Positions 16,647 through 26,071 are shown, counted from the first letter of the stretch. The stretch is 64,000 bases of DNA from Lachnospiraceae bacterium M18-1 (GCA_000403295.2 KE159605.1:738168-802167), one strand, 5' to 3'. Notes: generated by a model not told the origin, from the letters alone. Numbers and translations are program-made.

Positions 16647-18440
16647 TCAGATTGCCCGTGTATATTCCTTCAGCCAGCGTCTCTCTTCCTCCGTAAGATG
16701 CGGACTGATTTTCTCATATACCTTCTGATGATAATCATTGAGCAGTTTCTTCTCCTGCTCCGTCATCAGTTCAGGCGCAATGGCATCCAGATCGATGGGT
16801 ACATAGGTCAGAATCTCAAAATGTAAAAACTGCCCGTACTCATTCTTTTCTCCTTCCGCCACCATCAATTCATTCTCGATGCGGATGCCATGAGAACCTT
16901 CTATATAAATCCCCGGTTCATCCGTGATCACCATATTGACCTCCAGCGCCGGATACTTTGATTTTCCAGGCACCCGTTTCCAATGGAAATTTACCGGCGG
17001 CTCATGGATATTCCCCAGGTATCCGACTCCATGGCCGGTCCCGTGATTATAATTCAGCCCCTGTCTCCAGAACGGCTCTCTCGCTGCATAATCCAGGGTC
17101 ATTCCCGAACAGCCATACAGGAACCTGGCATCTGCCAGATGCAGCATACCGCAGACCACTGTGGTAAAATGCCGCCTCATTTCCTCTGTGATCTCTCCCA
17201 GCGCGACCGTCCTTGTGATATCCGTAGAACCCTCAAAATAGTGTCCGCCGGTATCTGTCAGGAACAGCCCCTCGGTCTTCAATTCCACATCGGTCTCCGG
17301 CGAGGAAGAATAGTGGGCGCATGCCGCGTGCTCTTTATACGCGCTGATCGGTCCAAAGCTCGGTCCCATGAAATGATCCTGCGTCCCCCGAAATTCCTCC
17401 AGCTTTGCGGATGCCGTCATTTCCGTGATCCGTTCCTTCCCAATGTTCGTTTTCAGCCAGTACATGAACTTCGTATGGGCTATTCCATCCTTGATATGAG
17501 CATTTCTGATATTCTCTGCTTCCACCTGATTCTTAACCGCCTTCATCATCACGATCGGATTCTCCGCCTGGATCTTGGAAACCTCACCTGAAATGTTGCT
17601 GAACAGGGCATAGTTCATCTGTTCCGGATCCAGCATCACCTTCTGCTCTTTTGTAAACGCCTTCATGCGGTCATAGATTCCGTCATACGGATATAGGGTC
17701 ACATGGTTTTTCTGGAAATGTGCTTTTATTTCATCGGAAAACTTCCGCTCATCCGCATACAGTTCTACCCTGTCCTTTTCAATCACCGCATAGGAAAGAA
17801 GCAGCGGAAAATACTCCACATCATTTCCACGGATATTCAGAAGCCATCCGATATCATCCAGACTGGTAATGACCAGCACATCCGCCTTCTGTCCTTCCAT
17901 CGCCTTCCGCACTCTGGACAGCTTTTGTTCCACCGTTTCCCCTGCGTATTGAATGTCCAGCAGAAAGGCTGGTTTTTCGGAAAGAGGAGGACGTTCCTCC
18001 CAGACATCATCTGCCAGATCCAGGTCATAACGAACCTTTCCTCCTTTTTCTGACGCGATCTCCGCGTATTCCCGGCCCTTCGCAACACCTACCGTGCGGC
18101 CGTCAAATCCGATCACTCCGGCCCCGGGCAGTTCCTGTTTTAAAAACTCCTCGATGGTCGGCACATCAGGCTCTCCAATCTTCTGCAGGATGATCCCGCT
18201 TCCCTGAAGTTCCTGCGCCGCCTGGATAAAATATCTTCCGTCTGTCCAGACGTAGGCCCGATCCTGCAGGACCACTGCCGTCCCTGCGGATCCGGTAAAG
18301 CCTGTCAGAAATTTTCTCACCTTAAAATGTTCCCCGACGTATTCACTCTGGTGATAATCCGCCGTGGGAACGATATAAATCTGTATATCCTGCTTCTTCA
18401 TCAGTTCCTGAAGCTTCTCAATTCTTTCCTGAACTTTCAT
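16647..18440 (-). CDS. aminopeptidase P family protein (peptidase M24B)
   Basis: A 597-residue three-domain Xaa-Pro aminopeptidase. Two creatinase-like N-terminal domains (YIVPTADYHQSEYVGEHFK; TSLDDIGWLLNIRGNDVEYF) precede a pita-bread catalytic domain. Metal ligands are in FLTDTGGHYFEGSTDITRT (two Asp), NHGTGHGVGYLG (His), and TDEPGIYIEGSHGIRIENEL (two Glu). The length fits the long eukaryote-like XPNPEP class common in Firmicutes. It removes N-terminal residues before proline from peptides in the cytoplasm. It is transcribed with, or just before, the flavoprotein gene. Confidence 0.94.
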   Translation of the reverse strand: MKVQERIEKLQELMKKQDIQIYIVPTADYHQSEYVGEHFKVRKFLTGFTGSAGTAVVLQDRAYVWTDGRYFIQAAQELQGSGIILQKIGEPDVPTIEEFLKQELPGAGVIGFDGRTVGVAKGREYAEIASEKGGKVRYDLDLADDVWEERPPLSEKPAFLLDIQYAGETVEQKLSRVRKAMEGQKADVLVITSLDDIGWLLNIRGNDVEYFPLLLSYAVIEKDRVELYADERKFSDEIKAHFQKNHVTLYPYDGIYDRMKAFTKEQKVMLDPEQMNYALFSNISGEVSKIQAENPIVMMKAVKNQVEAENIRNAHIKDGIAHTKFMYWLKTNIGKERITEMTASAKLEEFRGTQDHFMGPSFGPISAYKEHAACAHYSSSPETDVELKTEGLFLTDTGGHYFEGSTDITRTVALGEITEEMRRHFTTVVCGMLHLADARFLYGCSGMTLDYAAREPFWRQGLNYNHGTGHGVGYLGNIHEPPVNFHWKRVPGKSKYPALEVNMVITDEPGIYIEGSHGIRIENELMVAEGEKNEYGQFLHFEILTYVPIDLDAIAPELMTEQEKKLLNDYHQKVYEKISPHLTEEERRWLKEYTRAI

Positions 18441-18637
18441 TTTCCTGCTCCTTTAAATCTCCGTAAAAATAACCCTGCCGCGATATCCACGTCCGTGGCC
18501 ATCCAGGTGCAGCTGCTGCCGGCTGCTGTTTTTATACACGGCAGATCTGTCAGAAAAAGCCGAAGCCGTATTTCGTGTGGAGGAAACCGGCCCCGGCTTG
18601 TTTGTACTATTTATAGCTGCTGTTCATAGTCCTGTCT

Positions 18638-20053
18638 TTATACCGGATATGCCCCGTTCTCCGTGTCTGCCACCTTAGCATCCACTTTGGTCTGCTGCGC
18701 TTCCCTGTACTTAAAGAAGTCTACCGCTACCTGCGGGAACAGTGCATAGCTGAGCACATCCTCGTCCTGCTGGATCCACTGTGCACATTCCTTTCGAAGG
18801 GTATCCAGCTCGTCCGGGATCAGGTCTGCCGGACGGCAGGTGATGATCTCCGCATCTTCTCCGACTACTTTCTTCTGAATCTCCGAATTAAACGGTTTTA
18901 CGGTTGCGCCGTATTTTCCGGTCAGCACGTCCTTAGTCTCTTTTGTCGCCATCTTATAACGCTCACCCATCAGTACATTGAATACGGCCTGGGTTCCTAC
19001 GATCTGAGAAGACGGAGTAACCAGCGGCGGCTCTCCAAGGTCTGCCCTTACACGCGGCACTTCTTCCAGAACATCGTAGAACTTGTCTTCCGCACCCTGC
19101 TCTTTGAGCTGGCTGGTCAGGTTGGACAGCATACCGCCCGGTACCTGGTACAGCAGTGTCTTGATATTCACACCCATGTTCTTCGGATTCAGCAGGCCGC
19201 TTGCAAGCGCCTCATCCCGGATCGGACGGAAATAATCCGCGATCTCCGCCAGAAGGTTCTGATCCAGCCCCGTATCATAAGGTGTTCCCTTGAAGGTCTC
19301 CACCATAACCTCTGTCGCCGGCTGGGAGGTTCCCAGAGCGAAAGGCGACATTGCGGTATCGATGATGTCCGCCCCTGCCTCGATGGATTTCAGATAGGTC
19401 ATGGAGCCTACGCCGGAGGTATAGTGGGTATGCATCTCGATCGGGATCTCAACCGCTTCCTTCAGAGCAGTCACAAGCTCCGTTGCCTGATACGGACAGA
19501 GGAGTCCCGCCATATCCTTGACACAGATGGAGTTTGCACCCATATCCTGGATTCTCTTTGCCAGATCCATCCAGTATTCCAGCGTATACGCGTCTCCCAG
19601 TGTATAGGACATTGCAACCTGTGCATGTGCCTTTTCCTTGTTGGCTGCAGTTACGGCTGTCTGCAGATTGCGGATGTCATTCATACAGTCAAAGATACGG
19701 ATGATATCGATTCCGTTTGACGCGGACTTCTGTACGAAATACTCTACCACGTCGTCCGCATAGGGACGGTAACCCAGAATATTCTGCCCGCGGAACAGCA
19801 TCTGCAGCTTCGTATTCTTAAATCCGTCGCGGAACTTCCGAAGCCGCTCCCATGGATCTTCCTTCAGGAAACGTAAAGATGCGTCAAAGGTTGCGCCTCC
19901 CCAGCATTCTACCGCATGGTATCCGACCTTGTCCATCTTCTCCACGATCGGCAGCATCTGTTCTGTTGTCATTCTGGTAGCGATCAGAGACTGATGCGCG
20001 TCACGCAGAATCGTCTCTGTTATTTTTACTGGTTTTTTTGCTATTTCTGCCAT
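18638..20053 (-). CDS. oadA: oxaloacetate decarboxylase alpha-type carboxyltransferase (no biotin domain)
   Basis: A 471-residue TIM-barrel carboxyltransferase of the pyruvate carboxylase/OadA type. Motifs are TETILRDAHQSLIATRM, FRGQNILGYRPYADDVVEYF, ICVKDMAGLLCPYQA (the catalytic Lys region) and IEMHTHYTSGVGSMTYL (metal His residues). A PYC_OADA domain follows. It lacks the C-terminal biotin domain that full OadA proteins carry; the biotin carrier is encoded separately at 21344-21712. It is the last gene of the operon and is set off from the beta subunit by 116 bp containing a hairpin. Substrate: oxaloacetate or pyruvate by family; direction is inference. Confidence 0.92.
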   Translation of the reverse strand: MAEIAKKPVKITETILRDAHQSLIATRMTTEQMLPIVEKMDKVGYHAVECWGGATFDASLRFLKEDPWERLRKFRDGFKNTKLQMLFRGQNILGYRPYADDVVEYFVQKSASNGIDIIRIFDCMNDIRNLQTAVTAANKEKAHAQVAMSYTLGDAYTLEYWMDLAKRIQDMGANSICVKDMAGLLCPYQATELVTALKEAVEIPIEMHTHYTSGVGSMTYLKSIEAGADIIDTAMSPFALGTSQPATEVMVETFKGTPYDTGLDQNLLAEIADYFRPIRDEALASGLLNPKNMGVNIKTLLYQVPGGMLSNLTSQLKEQGAEDKFYDVLEEVPRVRADLGEPPLVTPSSQIVGTQAVFNVLMGERYKMATKETKDVLTGKYGATVKPFNSEIQKKVVGEDAEIITCRPADLIPDELDTLRKECAQWIQQDEDVLSYALFPQVAVDFFKYREAQQTKVDAKVADTENGAYPV

Positions 20054-20102
20054 TCAATTTGTCCTCCATAATTATTTGATCCTGCTCACACCATCCTAAG
20101 CC

Positions 20103-20145
20103 GTGAAAACAAATCCCGCACAGCTTGAGCATGTGCTTGTTTCAC
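20103..20145 (-). promoter_or_regulatory. intercistronic hairpin between the beta subunit gene and oadA
   Basis: GTGAAAACAA and TTGTTTCAC flank an inner stem GCACA/TGTGC, giving a two-tier hairpin in the only long gap of this operon. There is no T-run, so it looks more like a processing or stability element than a terminator. Confidence 0.45.
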
Positions 20146-20169
20146 ACTTCATCAGGCATTCAGCAGCGT

Positions 20170-21321
20170 TTATTTCACACCAAATATCGCCATAAAGGTT
20201 CCGGCTGCCACCGCAGTACCGATGACTCCGGCAACGTTCGGTCCCATCGCATGCATCAGAAGGAAGTTCGTCGGATCCGCCTCCGCGCCCACCTTCTGGG
20301 AAACTCTGGCTGCCATCGGAACCGCAGATACACCGGCGGAACCGATCAGCGGATTCACCTTGCCTCCGGTCACCTTGCACATCAGCTTTCCAAAGAGGAC
20401 TCCGGCTGCCGTTCCGAATGCAAATGCCACCAGTCCAAGGACTACGATCTTGATCGTGCTCCAGTTCAAAAATGCCTCGGCGCTTGTAGTCGCGCCTACG
20501 GACGTTCCAAGCAGGATGACTACGATATACATCAGGGCATTGGAAGCAGTCTCTGTCAGCTGTCTTACCACGCCGCACTCCCGGAACAGGTTACCCAGCA
20601 TAAGCATACCAACCAGCGGCGCTGTCGTTGGAAGGATCACACAGACAACGATGGTCACGACGATCGGGAACAGGATCCTCTCCAGCTTGCTGACCGGACG
20701 GAGCTGCTCCATCTTGATCTTCCGCTCTTCCTCTGTGGTCAGAAGCTTCATGATCGGCGGCTGGATGATCGGCACCAGTGACATATAGGAATATGCCGCC
20801 ACGGCGATGGGTCCCATGATCGCAGTCTGCTGCAGCTTTCCTGCCAGGAAAATGGAGGTCGGTCCGTCGGCACCGCCGATAATGGAGATGGCTGCCGCAG
20901 CCTTGTCCGAGAATCCCATTGCCATTGCTCCTAAATATGCAGCGAAGATACCAAACTGTGCCGCCGCACCAAGGAGGAAGCTCTTCGGATTGGCGATCAG
21001 CGGCCCGAAATCAGTCATCGCGCCGACGCCCATGAAAATCAGGGACGGCAGGATGGCCCATTCATCCAACACATAAAAATAATACAGGAGTCCGCCTACC
21101 CCGTTTGAGGAGTCCTCGGCATGGAGCATAATATCCGGATAGATATTGACAAGCAGCATACCGAAGGCAATCGGAACAAGGAGCAGCGGCTCAAATTCAT
21201 GCCTGATTGCTAAATATAGGAACACGCAGGCAACCGCGATCATAATCACATTTCCCCAAGTCAGGTTCATGAACGCAGTCTGCTCAATGAGGTGTCCTAA
21301 CGTATTTGAAATATATTCCAT
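20170..21321 (-). CDS. sodium ion-translocating decarboxylase subunit beta
   Basis: A 383-residue membrane protein with about ten segments. The conserved functional motifs are GVGAMTDFGPLIANPKSFLL, SIIGGADGPTSIFLAGKL and GSAGVSAVPMAARVSQKVG. The last helix region LLMHAMGPNVAGVIGTAVAA is also typical. The beta subunit decarboxylates carboxybiotin and exports Na+. It sits between the biotin carrier gene (22 bp upstream) and the oadA-type gene, and can serve either carboxyltransferase in the cluster. OadB, MmdB and GcdB names cannot be told apart by sequence alone. Confidence 0.95.
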   Translation of the reverse strand: MEYISNTLGHLIEQTAFMNLTWGNVIMIAVACVFLYLAIRHEFEPLLLVPIAFGMLLVNIYPDIMLHAEDSSNGVGGLLYYFYVLDEWAILPSLIFMGVGAMTDFGPLIANPKSFLLGAAAQFGIFAAYLGAMAMGFSDKAAAAISIIGGADGPTSIFLAGKLQQTAIMGPIAVAAYSYMSLVPIIQPPIMKLLTTEEERKIKMEQLRPVSKLERILFPIVVTIVVCVILPTTAPLVGMLMLGNLFRECGVVRQLTETASNALMYIVVILLGTSVGATTSAEAFLNWSTIKIVVLGLVAFAFGTAAGVLFGKLMCKVTGGKVNPLIGSAGVSAVPMAARVSQKVGAEADPTNFLLMHAMGPNVAGVIGTAVAAGTFMAIFGVK

Positions 21322-21343
21322 TTGTTAAACCTCCGTATTTAAA

Positions 21344-21712
21344 CTAGTTTAATGTAGCCAATACTGCTCCTGCTTCTACGGCATCGCCGACTGCTACATC
21401 AATACTAGCAACTGTTCCTGCCTCCGGGGCAACGACCGGGATCTCCATCTTCATGGCTTCGATAATGACAACCGGATCGCCTGCCTGTACACTCTGTCCT
21501 ACGCTCGCTTCAATCTTGAATACCTTGCCTGCCGCACCGGCCTTTACCTGGATGCTGCCTGCTCCCGCCGCTGCCTTCGGTGCCGCAGGAGCCGCTTTCG
21601 GCGCCGCCGGTGCTGCTGCCACAGGTCTTGCTGCCGGAGCCGCGCCTGCACCGTTCTCTTCTACCGTTACATCATAAACATTGCCATTTACTGTGATCGT
21701 ATAATTTTTCAT
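21344..21712 (-). CDS. biotin carboxyl carrier subunit of the decarboxylase
   Basis: A 122-residue protein. A short N-terminal strand domain (MKNYTITVNGNVYDVTVEE) is joined by an Ala/Pro-rich linker (residues about 28-50) to a biotinyl domain with VIIEAMKMEIPVVAPEAGTV. The Lys of AMKM is the biotin site. The flexible linker lets biotin travel between the cytoplasmic carboxyltransferases and the membrane beta subunit. It is the gamma/MmdC-type carrier shared by the whole operon. Confidence 0.95.
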   Translation of the reverse strand: MKNYTITVNGNVYDVTVEENGAGAAPAARPVAAAPAAPKAAPAAPKAAAGAGSIQVKAGAAGKVFKIEASVGQSVQAGDPVVIIEAMKMEIPVVAPEAGTVASIDVAVGDAVEAGAVLATLN

Positions 21713-21731
21713 CTTTATTCTCCTCCTTATA

Positions 21732-22505
21732 TCACCTTACTGATGAATTCCATTTATTGGATTTTCTTCTCTTGATCGAACGCACCACAAATCCGTCCGT
21801 AGTCGTTCCCTCCGCCGCTGCGATCGCGGCCGCGATCACTGCGATCAGTTCACTGTCATCGGCCTGTGCCGCGGGTGCAGGCTCTGCCACTGTAACCGGT
21901 GCCGGAGCCGCCGGCGCAACTTCCTTCTTCCGGAACTTTGCTTCAAGAGCCGGGATCTTCTCAAACAGTGAAATAATAAATGAAATAAAAATCAATACCA
22001 CGAATACGGTTCCCATTCCCAGGATCGTATTCAGCCCGGCCTTTTTCAAGATCTCGACTGTTGTATAGTGCGCATTGACCGTGATGCTTTCCATCTGCCC
22101 GCTCTCGTCAAAGGCAAACTGCAGCTCGGCATCTCTCTCCTCCCCTTTCAGAGGAGCCGAAACGATCACGCCCGTATTGGTGACTTCCGTTGTAAAATCT
22201 CCGATCTCCAGAAATTCACCGCAGTCCTCCTGCCCGGACTTCCAGGAATCGATCATGGTCCGGAAATTATCCGCTGCGATCGGAAATCCTGTCATCATAA
22301 GTGTATAATCCAGATTGTAATCGGACATGGACCGATATTGTTCAAACTCTTCGTCCGACATCTTGCTGAAATTATTGATGATTCCCTGCGCATACTGCTG
22401 CAGCAGCTCCTCATCATACTCTTTTTCCGCTGACTTGCTTCCGCATCCTGCCAGGCAGAAGATCAGGATAAGGACAAGTCCCGCTATACTTAATTTTTTC
22501 TTCAC
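21732..22505 (-). CDS. OadG-type subunit fused to an N-terminal lipoprotein domain
   Basis: A 257-residue protein. It opens with a lipoprotein signal (LVLILIFCLAGCGSK; Cys21), then an extracytoplasmic domain of about 135 residues. A single membrane helix follows (about residues 161-182), then a Pro/Ala linker and a C-terminal OadG/MmdD tail ending DGFVVRSIKRRKSNKW. The small delta/gamma subunit normally consists only of the helix and tail and helps assemble the complex. Here an extra exported domain sits outside the membrane; its role is unknown to me. Its gene lies between those of the carboxyltransferase and the biotin carrier. Confidence 0.82.
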   Translation of the reverse strand: MKKKLSIAGLVLILIFCLAGCGSKSAEKEYDEELLQQYAQGIINNFSKMSDEEFEQYRSMSDYNLDYTLMMTGFPIAADNFRTMIDSWKSGQEDCGEFLEIGDFTTEVTNTGVIVSAPLKGEERDAELQFAFDESGQMESITVNAHYTTVEILKKAGLNTILGMGTVFVVLIFISFIISLFEKIPALEAKFRKKEVAPAAPAPVTVAEPAPAAQADDSELIAVIAAAIAAAEGTTTDGFVVRSIKRRKSNKWNSSVR

Positions 22506-22519
22506 TTCGCCTCACCTCA

Positions 22520-23956
22520 CTAAACCGTACCGTGTTTTTTATCCGGACGGTCCTCTCTTTTTGTGAACAGCATCTCAAATGCTCCGATCACATATTTTCT
22601 GGTGTCTGCAGGTTCGATGATCGCATCCACATATCCCCGCCTTGCCGCAGACATGGGGCTGGACTGCAGCTCTTTATATGCCGCTGCCTTCTCTTTGAGC
22701 ACCCCGGCATCCGCGTCAGCATACATGATCTTCGCCGCGAGCGCGGAATCCATCATGCCGATCTCAGTTTCCGGCCATGCATAGACCAGGTCCGCGCCGA
22801 TGGACTTACTGTTCATTGCAACATAAGCGCTTCCGTAAGCCTTGCCCACGATCACATTGACCTTCGGCACCGTCGCGTTTGCAAATGCATAAGTCAGCTT
22901 CGCAACACTTTTTGCCATATCTTTTTCTGCTGCTTTTGTCGCCTCATAGCCGGTCACATTGGTCAGTGTCAATACCGGAACAGAAAATGCGTCGCAGAAA
23001 TTCAGGAAATCTGCAGCCTTTTTACAGCCGTCTACGGTCAGCACGGTGTCAAAACTCTGCGCGTTCCCTTCCGCATCATAGATCTTGGAACGGTTGGCAA
23101 GTGCTCCGACCGTCATGCCGTTGAGACGGATAAATCCTGCTGCCATCTCTTTTGCATATTCTTTCTTCACTTCGAAAAATACCTGGCTGTCCGAAATCTG
23201 CGCAAGAGCAATGCCTGTATCCTCGGATGCGTTGGCAATGTCCGCACAGACGCGGTTCAGATCGTCCATGCATTCCTCATAAGAGTTATCATCTTCATTA
23301 TTAGCCGGAATCATACCGATCAGTGTACGGATCTGGCCTAAAACCTCTTCTTCTGTTCCGATTCCGTCCACCAGGCCGGAGGTCTGGCTCTGATACTCGG
23401 CACTGGAAGTATCACATTTGGAGATCTCATTTCCCTCCAGGGCATTCGGGGAATTCACAAATAATCTGCCGTCCTTGCTTTCCATAAATGTGAAATCCGT
23501 CAGTCCGGGAACGACTGCAAGCCCGCCGCCGCACATACCGAAGATCGCCGTGATCTGCGGTATCACACCGGACGCCATAGACTGCTTGTAATACAGGCTT
23601 CCAAACGCCTCCAGTGCGTCGGTGGCTTCCTGAAGACGCAGCCCTGCACAGTCGACCAGACCAATGACCGGCGCACCCATCTTCATTGCCATATCATAAA
23701 TATTGGCAATCTTTCTTGCATGCATCTCGCCTACCGCGCCCTTCAATACGGTCGCGTCCTGGCTGTATACATACACCAGATTACCATCGATCACTCCATA
23801 ACCAGTGATGACACCGTCGGATGGAGTCTCTTTTGCCTGCAGATTGAAATCGGTATTTCTGGCTGTTACTGCGCCGCCGATCTCAACAAAGCTTCCCTCA
23901 TCAAGCATCGAGGCAATTCTTCTGCTTGCTGGGTTCCCAGTTGCATTGTAGCTCAT
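22520..23956 (-). CDS. acyl-CoA carboxyltransferase subunit (MmdA-like)
   Basis: A 478-residue crotonase-fold carboxyltransferase. The N-terminal half has GVITGYGVIDGNLVYVYSQD, APVIGLVDCAGLRLQE and AIFGMCGGGLAVVPGLTDF. The C-terminal half has VPVLTLTNVTGYEATKAAEK, GKAYGSAYVAMNSKSIGADL and VYAWPETEIGMMDSALAAKI. These match the two oxyanion-hole halves of methylmalonyl-CoA, glutaconyl-CoA and propionyl-CoA carboxyltransferases. It is slightly shorter than typical MmdA (about 510). First gene of the operon, directly behind a good promoter. Substrate not determined. Confidence 0.88.
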   Translation of the reverse strand: MSYNATGNPASRRIASMLDEGSFVEIGGAVTARNTDFNLQAKETPSDGVITGYGVIDGNLVYVYSQDATVLKGAVGEMHARKIANIYDMAMKMGAPVIGLVDCAGLRLQEATDALEAFGSLYYKQSMASGVIPQITAIFGMCGGGLAVVPGLTDFTFMESKDGRLFVNSPNALEGNEISKCDTSSAEYQSQTSGLVDGIGTEEEVLGQIRTLIGMIPANNEDDNSYEECMDDLNRVCADIANASEDTGIALAQISDSQVFFEVKKEYAKEMAAGFIRLNGMTVGALANRSKIYDAEGNAQSFDTVLTVDGCKKAADFLNFCDAFSVPVLTLTNVTGYEATKAAEKDMAKSVAKLTYAFANATVPKVNVIVGKAYGSAYVAMNSKSIGADLVYAWPETEIGMMDSALAAKIMYADADAGVLKEKAAAYKELQSSPMSAARRGYVDAIIEPADTRKYVIGAFEMLFTKREDRPDKKHGTV

Positions 23957-24015
23957 ATTTTAGCCCTCCATATAAAAAAATATTTAAAAATTAAACCAAA
24001 ATTTATGCCTATTTT

Positions 24016-24044
24016 AGTATAAACTAATTGGGTGAAAAATACAA
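24016..24044 (-). promoter_or_regulatory. promoter of the decarboxylase operon
   Basis: On the minus strand TTGTAT (24039-24044) and TATACT (24016-24021) are spaced 17 bp, in an AT-rich leader about 60 bp before the first gene's ATG. Confidence 0.6.
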
Positions 24045-24085
24045 TGAAAAAAAAGTAGAAATTGACAGATTCGGTAACCCCTTTG

Positions 24086-24122
24086 GTTACAATTCACTGC
24101 CTAACCGGCCGTGAACAGTAAC
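24086..24122. repeat. GTTAC/GTAAC hairpin element, solo 37-nt copy (copy A)
   Basis: GTTACAATTCAC, a 13-nt core TGCCTAACCGGCC, and GTGAACAGTAAC. It is exactly 37 nt, like hairpin 1 of the full elements at 33704 and 37607; the core is identical to that at 37607. Two stem positions have decayed. A CATCCC...GGGATG pair follows, resembling a shrunken second hairpin. The far end is missing. Confidence 0.75.
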
Positions 24123-24141
24123 ATCCCTTGGGTATAACAAC

Positions 24142-24164
24142 GGGGATGCCGTTTTGGCATCCCC
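24142..24164 (-). terminator. hairpin after icd, probable terminator
   Basis: A perfect 9-bp stem GGGGATGCC/GGCATCCCC with a 5-nt loop lies 29 bp beyond the icd stop. The T-run after it on the minus strand is weak (GTTGTTAT), so termination may be partial. Confidence 0.55.
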
Positions 24165-24192
24165 AATCACACAAAATAGTTGTTATGGTCTT

Positions 24193-25389
24193 TTATAATC
24201 TGCTTGCTATGGCTTTGATGAAGTCCTCGCTGTTGAGTACGGTTGGGTTCTCTATGGTCGTGATCAGAGCGAGATCTTTGGTCATTTCGCCGGACTCGAT
24301 GGTGTCTATGGTTGCTTTCTCCAGTTTTTCAGCGAAGTCCATCAGAGCCTGGTTTCCATCGAGCTCACCACGTTTTCTGAGAGCGCCGGTCCAGGCGAAG
24401 ATGGTCGCTACGGAATTGGTTGAGGTTTCTTCACCTTTTAAATGTTTGTAGTAGTGGCGCTGGACGGTGCCGTGGGCAGCTTCGTATTCATAGTAGCCGT
24501 CAGGGGATACGAGTACGGAGGTCATCATGGCCAGAGAACCGAAAGCGGAGGAGATCATATCGCTCATAACGTCTCCGTCGTAGTTCTTGCATGCCCAGAT
24601 ATAGCCGCCTTCGGACTTCATCACGCGGGCTACGGCATCATCGATCAGGGTGTAGAAGTAGACAATTCCGGCTTCTTTGAATTTGTCCGCATATTCTGCG
24701 TCGTAGATCTCCTGGAAAATGTCCTTAAACGTGTGGTCGTACTTTTTGGAAATCGTATCTTTGGTTGCGAACCAGAGGTCCTGTTTGATATCCAGTGCAT
24801 AGTTGAAACAGCTTCTGGCGAAGCTTCCGATAGACTGGTTCAGATTGTGCATTCCCTGGGCTACGCCGGGGCCTGCATACTCGTGTACCAGTTCACGGAG
24901 CTCTGTTCCGTCCTGGGCGGTGTAGACCAGCTCCACCTTACCTGCTCCCGGGATTTTTATTTCTGTGTTTTTGTAAACGTCTCCGTAGGCATGTCTTGCG
25001 ATCGTAATGGGCTTCTTCCAGTTCTTTACACAGGGTTCGATTCCCTTTACCACAATGGGGGCACGGAACACGGTTCCGTCCAGGATCGCACGGATCGTAC
25101 CGTTGGGGCTCTTCCACATTTCCTTCAAGTCGTACTCGTCCATACGCGCCGCATTGGGAGTAATGGTAGCACATTTTACGGCAACTTTGTATTTTTTCGT
25201 GGCATTTGCAGAATCTACGGTTACCTGGTCGTCTGTCGCGTTGCGGTGTTCCAGACCCAGATCGTAGTATTCCGTATTTAACTCGATAAACGGCTCCAGG
25301 AGATGGTCCTTGATCATCTTCCAGAGGATCCGGGTCATCTCGTCCCCGTCCATTTCCACGATCGGCGTTGTCATTTTAATCTTTTCCAT
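24193..25389 (-). CDS. icd: NADP-dependent isocitrate dehydrogenase, eukaryotic-type homodimer class
   Basis: A 398-residue enzyme converting isocitrate to 2-oxoglutarate. The substrate region [20 protein letters not shown] followed by [17 protein letters not shown] matches the class shared with eukaryotic cytosolic and mitochondrial IDH, unlike the E. coli type. Also seen are [16 protein letters not shown] and [17 protein letters not shown] near the NADP site. It lies 13 bp after a GntR gene, with no promoter of its own visible, so the regulator and enzyme are cotranscribed. It would supply 2-oxoglutarate and NADPH in an incomplete TCA cycle. Confidence 0.95.
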   Translation of the reverse strand: MEKIKMTTPIVEMDGDEMTRILWKMIKDHLLEPFIELNTEYYDLGLEHRNATDDQVTVDSANATKKYKVAVKCATITPNAARMDEYDLKEMWKSPNGTIRAILDGTVFRAPIVVKGIEPCVKNWKKPITIARHAYGDVYKNTEIKIPGAGKVELVYTAQDGTELRELVHEYAGPGVAQGMHNLNQSIGSFARSCFNYALDIKQDLWFATKDTISKKYDHTFKDIFQEIYDAEYADKFKEAGIVYFYTLIDDAVARVMKSEGGYIWACKNYDGDVMSDMISSAFGSLAMMTSVLVSPDGYYEYEAAHGTVQRHYYKHLKGEETSTNSVATIFAWTGALRKRGELDGNQALMDFAEKLEKATIDTIESGEMTKDLALITTIENPTVLNSEDFIKAIASRL

Positions 25390-25402
25390 TGGATAACTCC
25401 TC

Positions 25403-26071
25403 CTAATTTAATTCTTCTGTCCCCTGCTTCCGCATGTTCTGCATTACATGCAGCACATGTTCGTTGGCAAGCTGTTCTGCAAGATTGGCATCCCTGTCCC
25501 GGATTGCCCGCAGAATCTGCTTATGCTCCCGGATAGACTTCCTTGCACGCTCCTCTGAAACCATGGAGGAACGCCTTGCCATCAGGGAATACCTGTGAAA
25601 ATCCGTCAGGACATGGCTTAAGATCCGGCTCTGGGAAGCTTCATACAGGACCATATGGAACCTGCCGTCCAGATCCGCCACCTGATCCGCACTGCTGCCC
25701 TCCCGCCTGGAGTGAAATTCCGAAAGAAAGATGATCTCTTCCAACTCCTCGATCTGCTCCTCCTTGATATGTTCTGTCGCCCATCTCGCACAGAGTCCTT
25801 CCAGCATGAAGCGCATCTCATAGATGTCCTGAACATCTTTTTCCGTAATCCCGGTCACAAAAGCTCCCTTGTTCGGAATGATCGTGACCAGCCCCTCCAG
25901 CTCCAGCTGGCGCAGCGCTTCCCGTACAGGCGTCCTGCTGACTCCAAGCTCTTTTCCAAGAGCAACCTCCCGAAGCTCCTCATGTTCTTTATATGTACCA
26001 TTGAGAATATTGTCCCGGATACTCTGGAACACATGGCTTCTCAAAGAATTTTCCTGATATCCCTCCATCAT
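25403..26071 (-). CDS. GntR family transcriptional regulator with FCD domain
   Basis: A 222-residue regulator. The N-terminal winged helix contains the GntR signature [20 protein letters not shown] then [20 protein letters not shown]. The C-terminal FCD all-helical ligand domain has [32 protein letters not shown] and [13 protein letters not shown], with the acidic and His metal-binding residues typical of FCD proteins that sense organic acids. Its promoter overlaps an inverted repeat, so it probably represses itself and icd. The ligand is unknown; a tricarboxylate or dicarboxylate is a guess from context. Confidence 0.92.
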   Translation of the reverse strand: MMEGYQENSLRSHVFQSIRDNILNGTYKEHEELREVALGKELGVSRTPVREALRQLELEGLVTIIPNKGAFVTGITEKDVQDIYEMRFMLEGLCARWATEHIKEEQIEELEEIIFLSEFHSRREGSSADQVADLDGRFHMVLYEASQSRILSHVLTDFHRYSLMARRSSMVSEERARKSIREHKQILRAIRDRDANLAEQLANEHVLHVMQNMRKQGTEELN

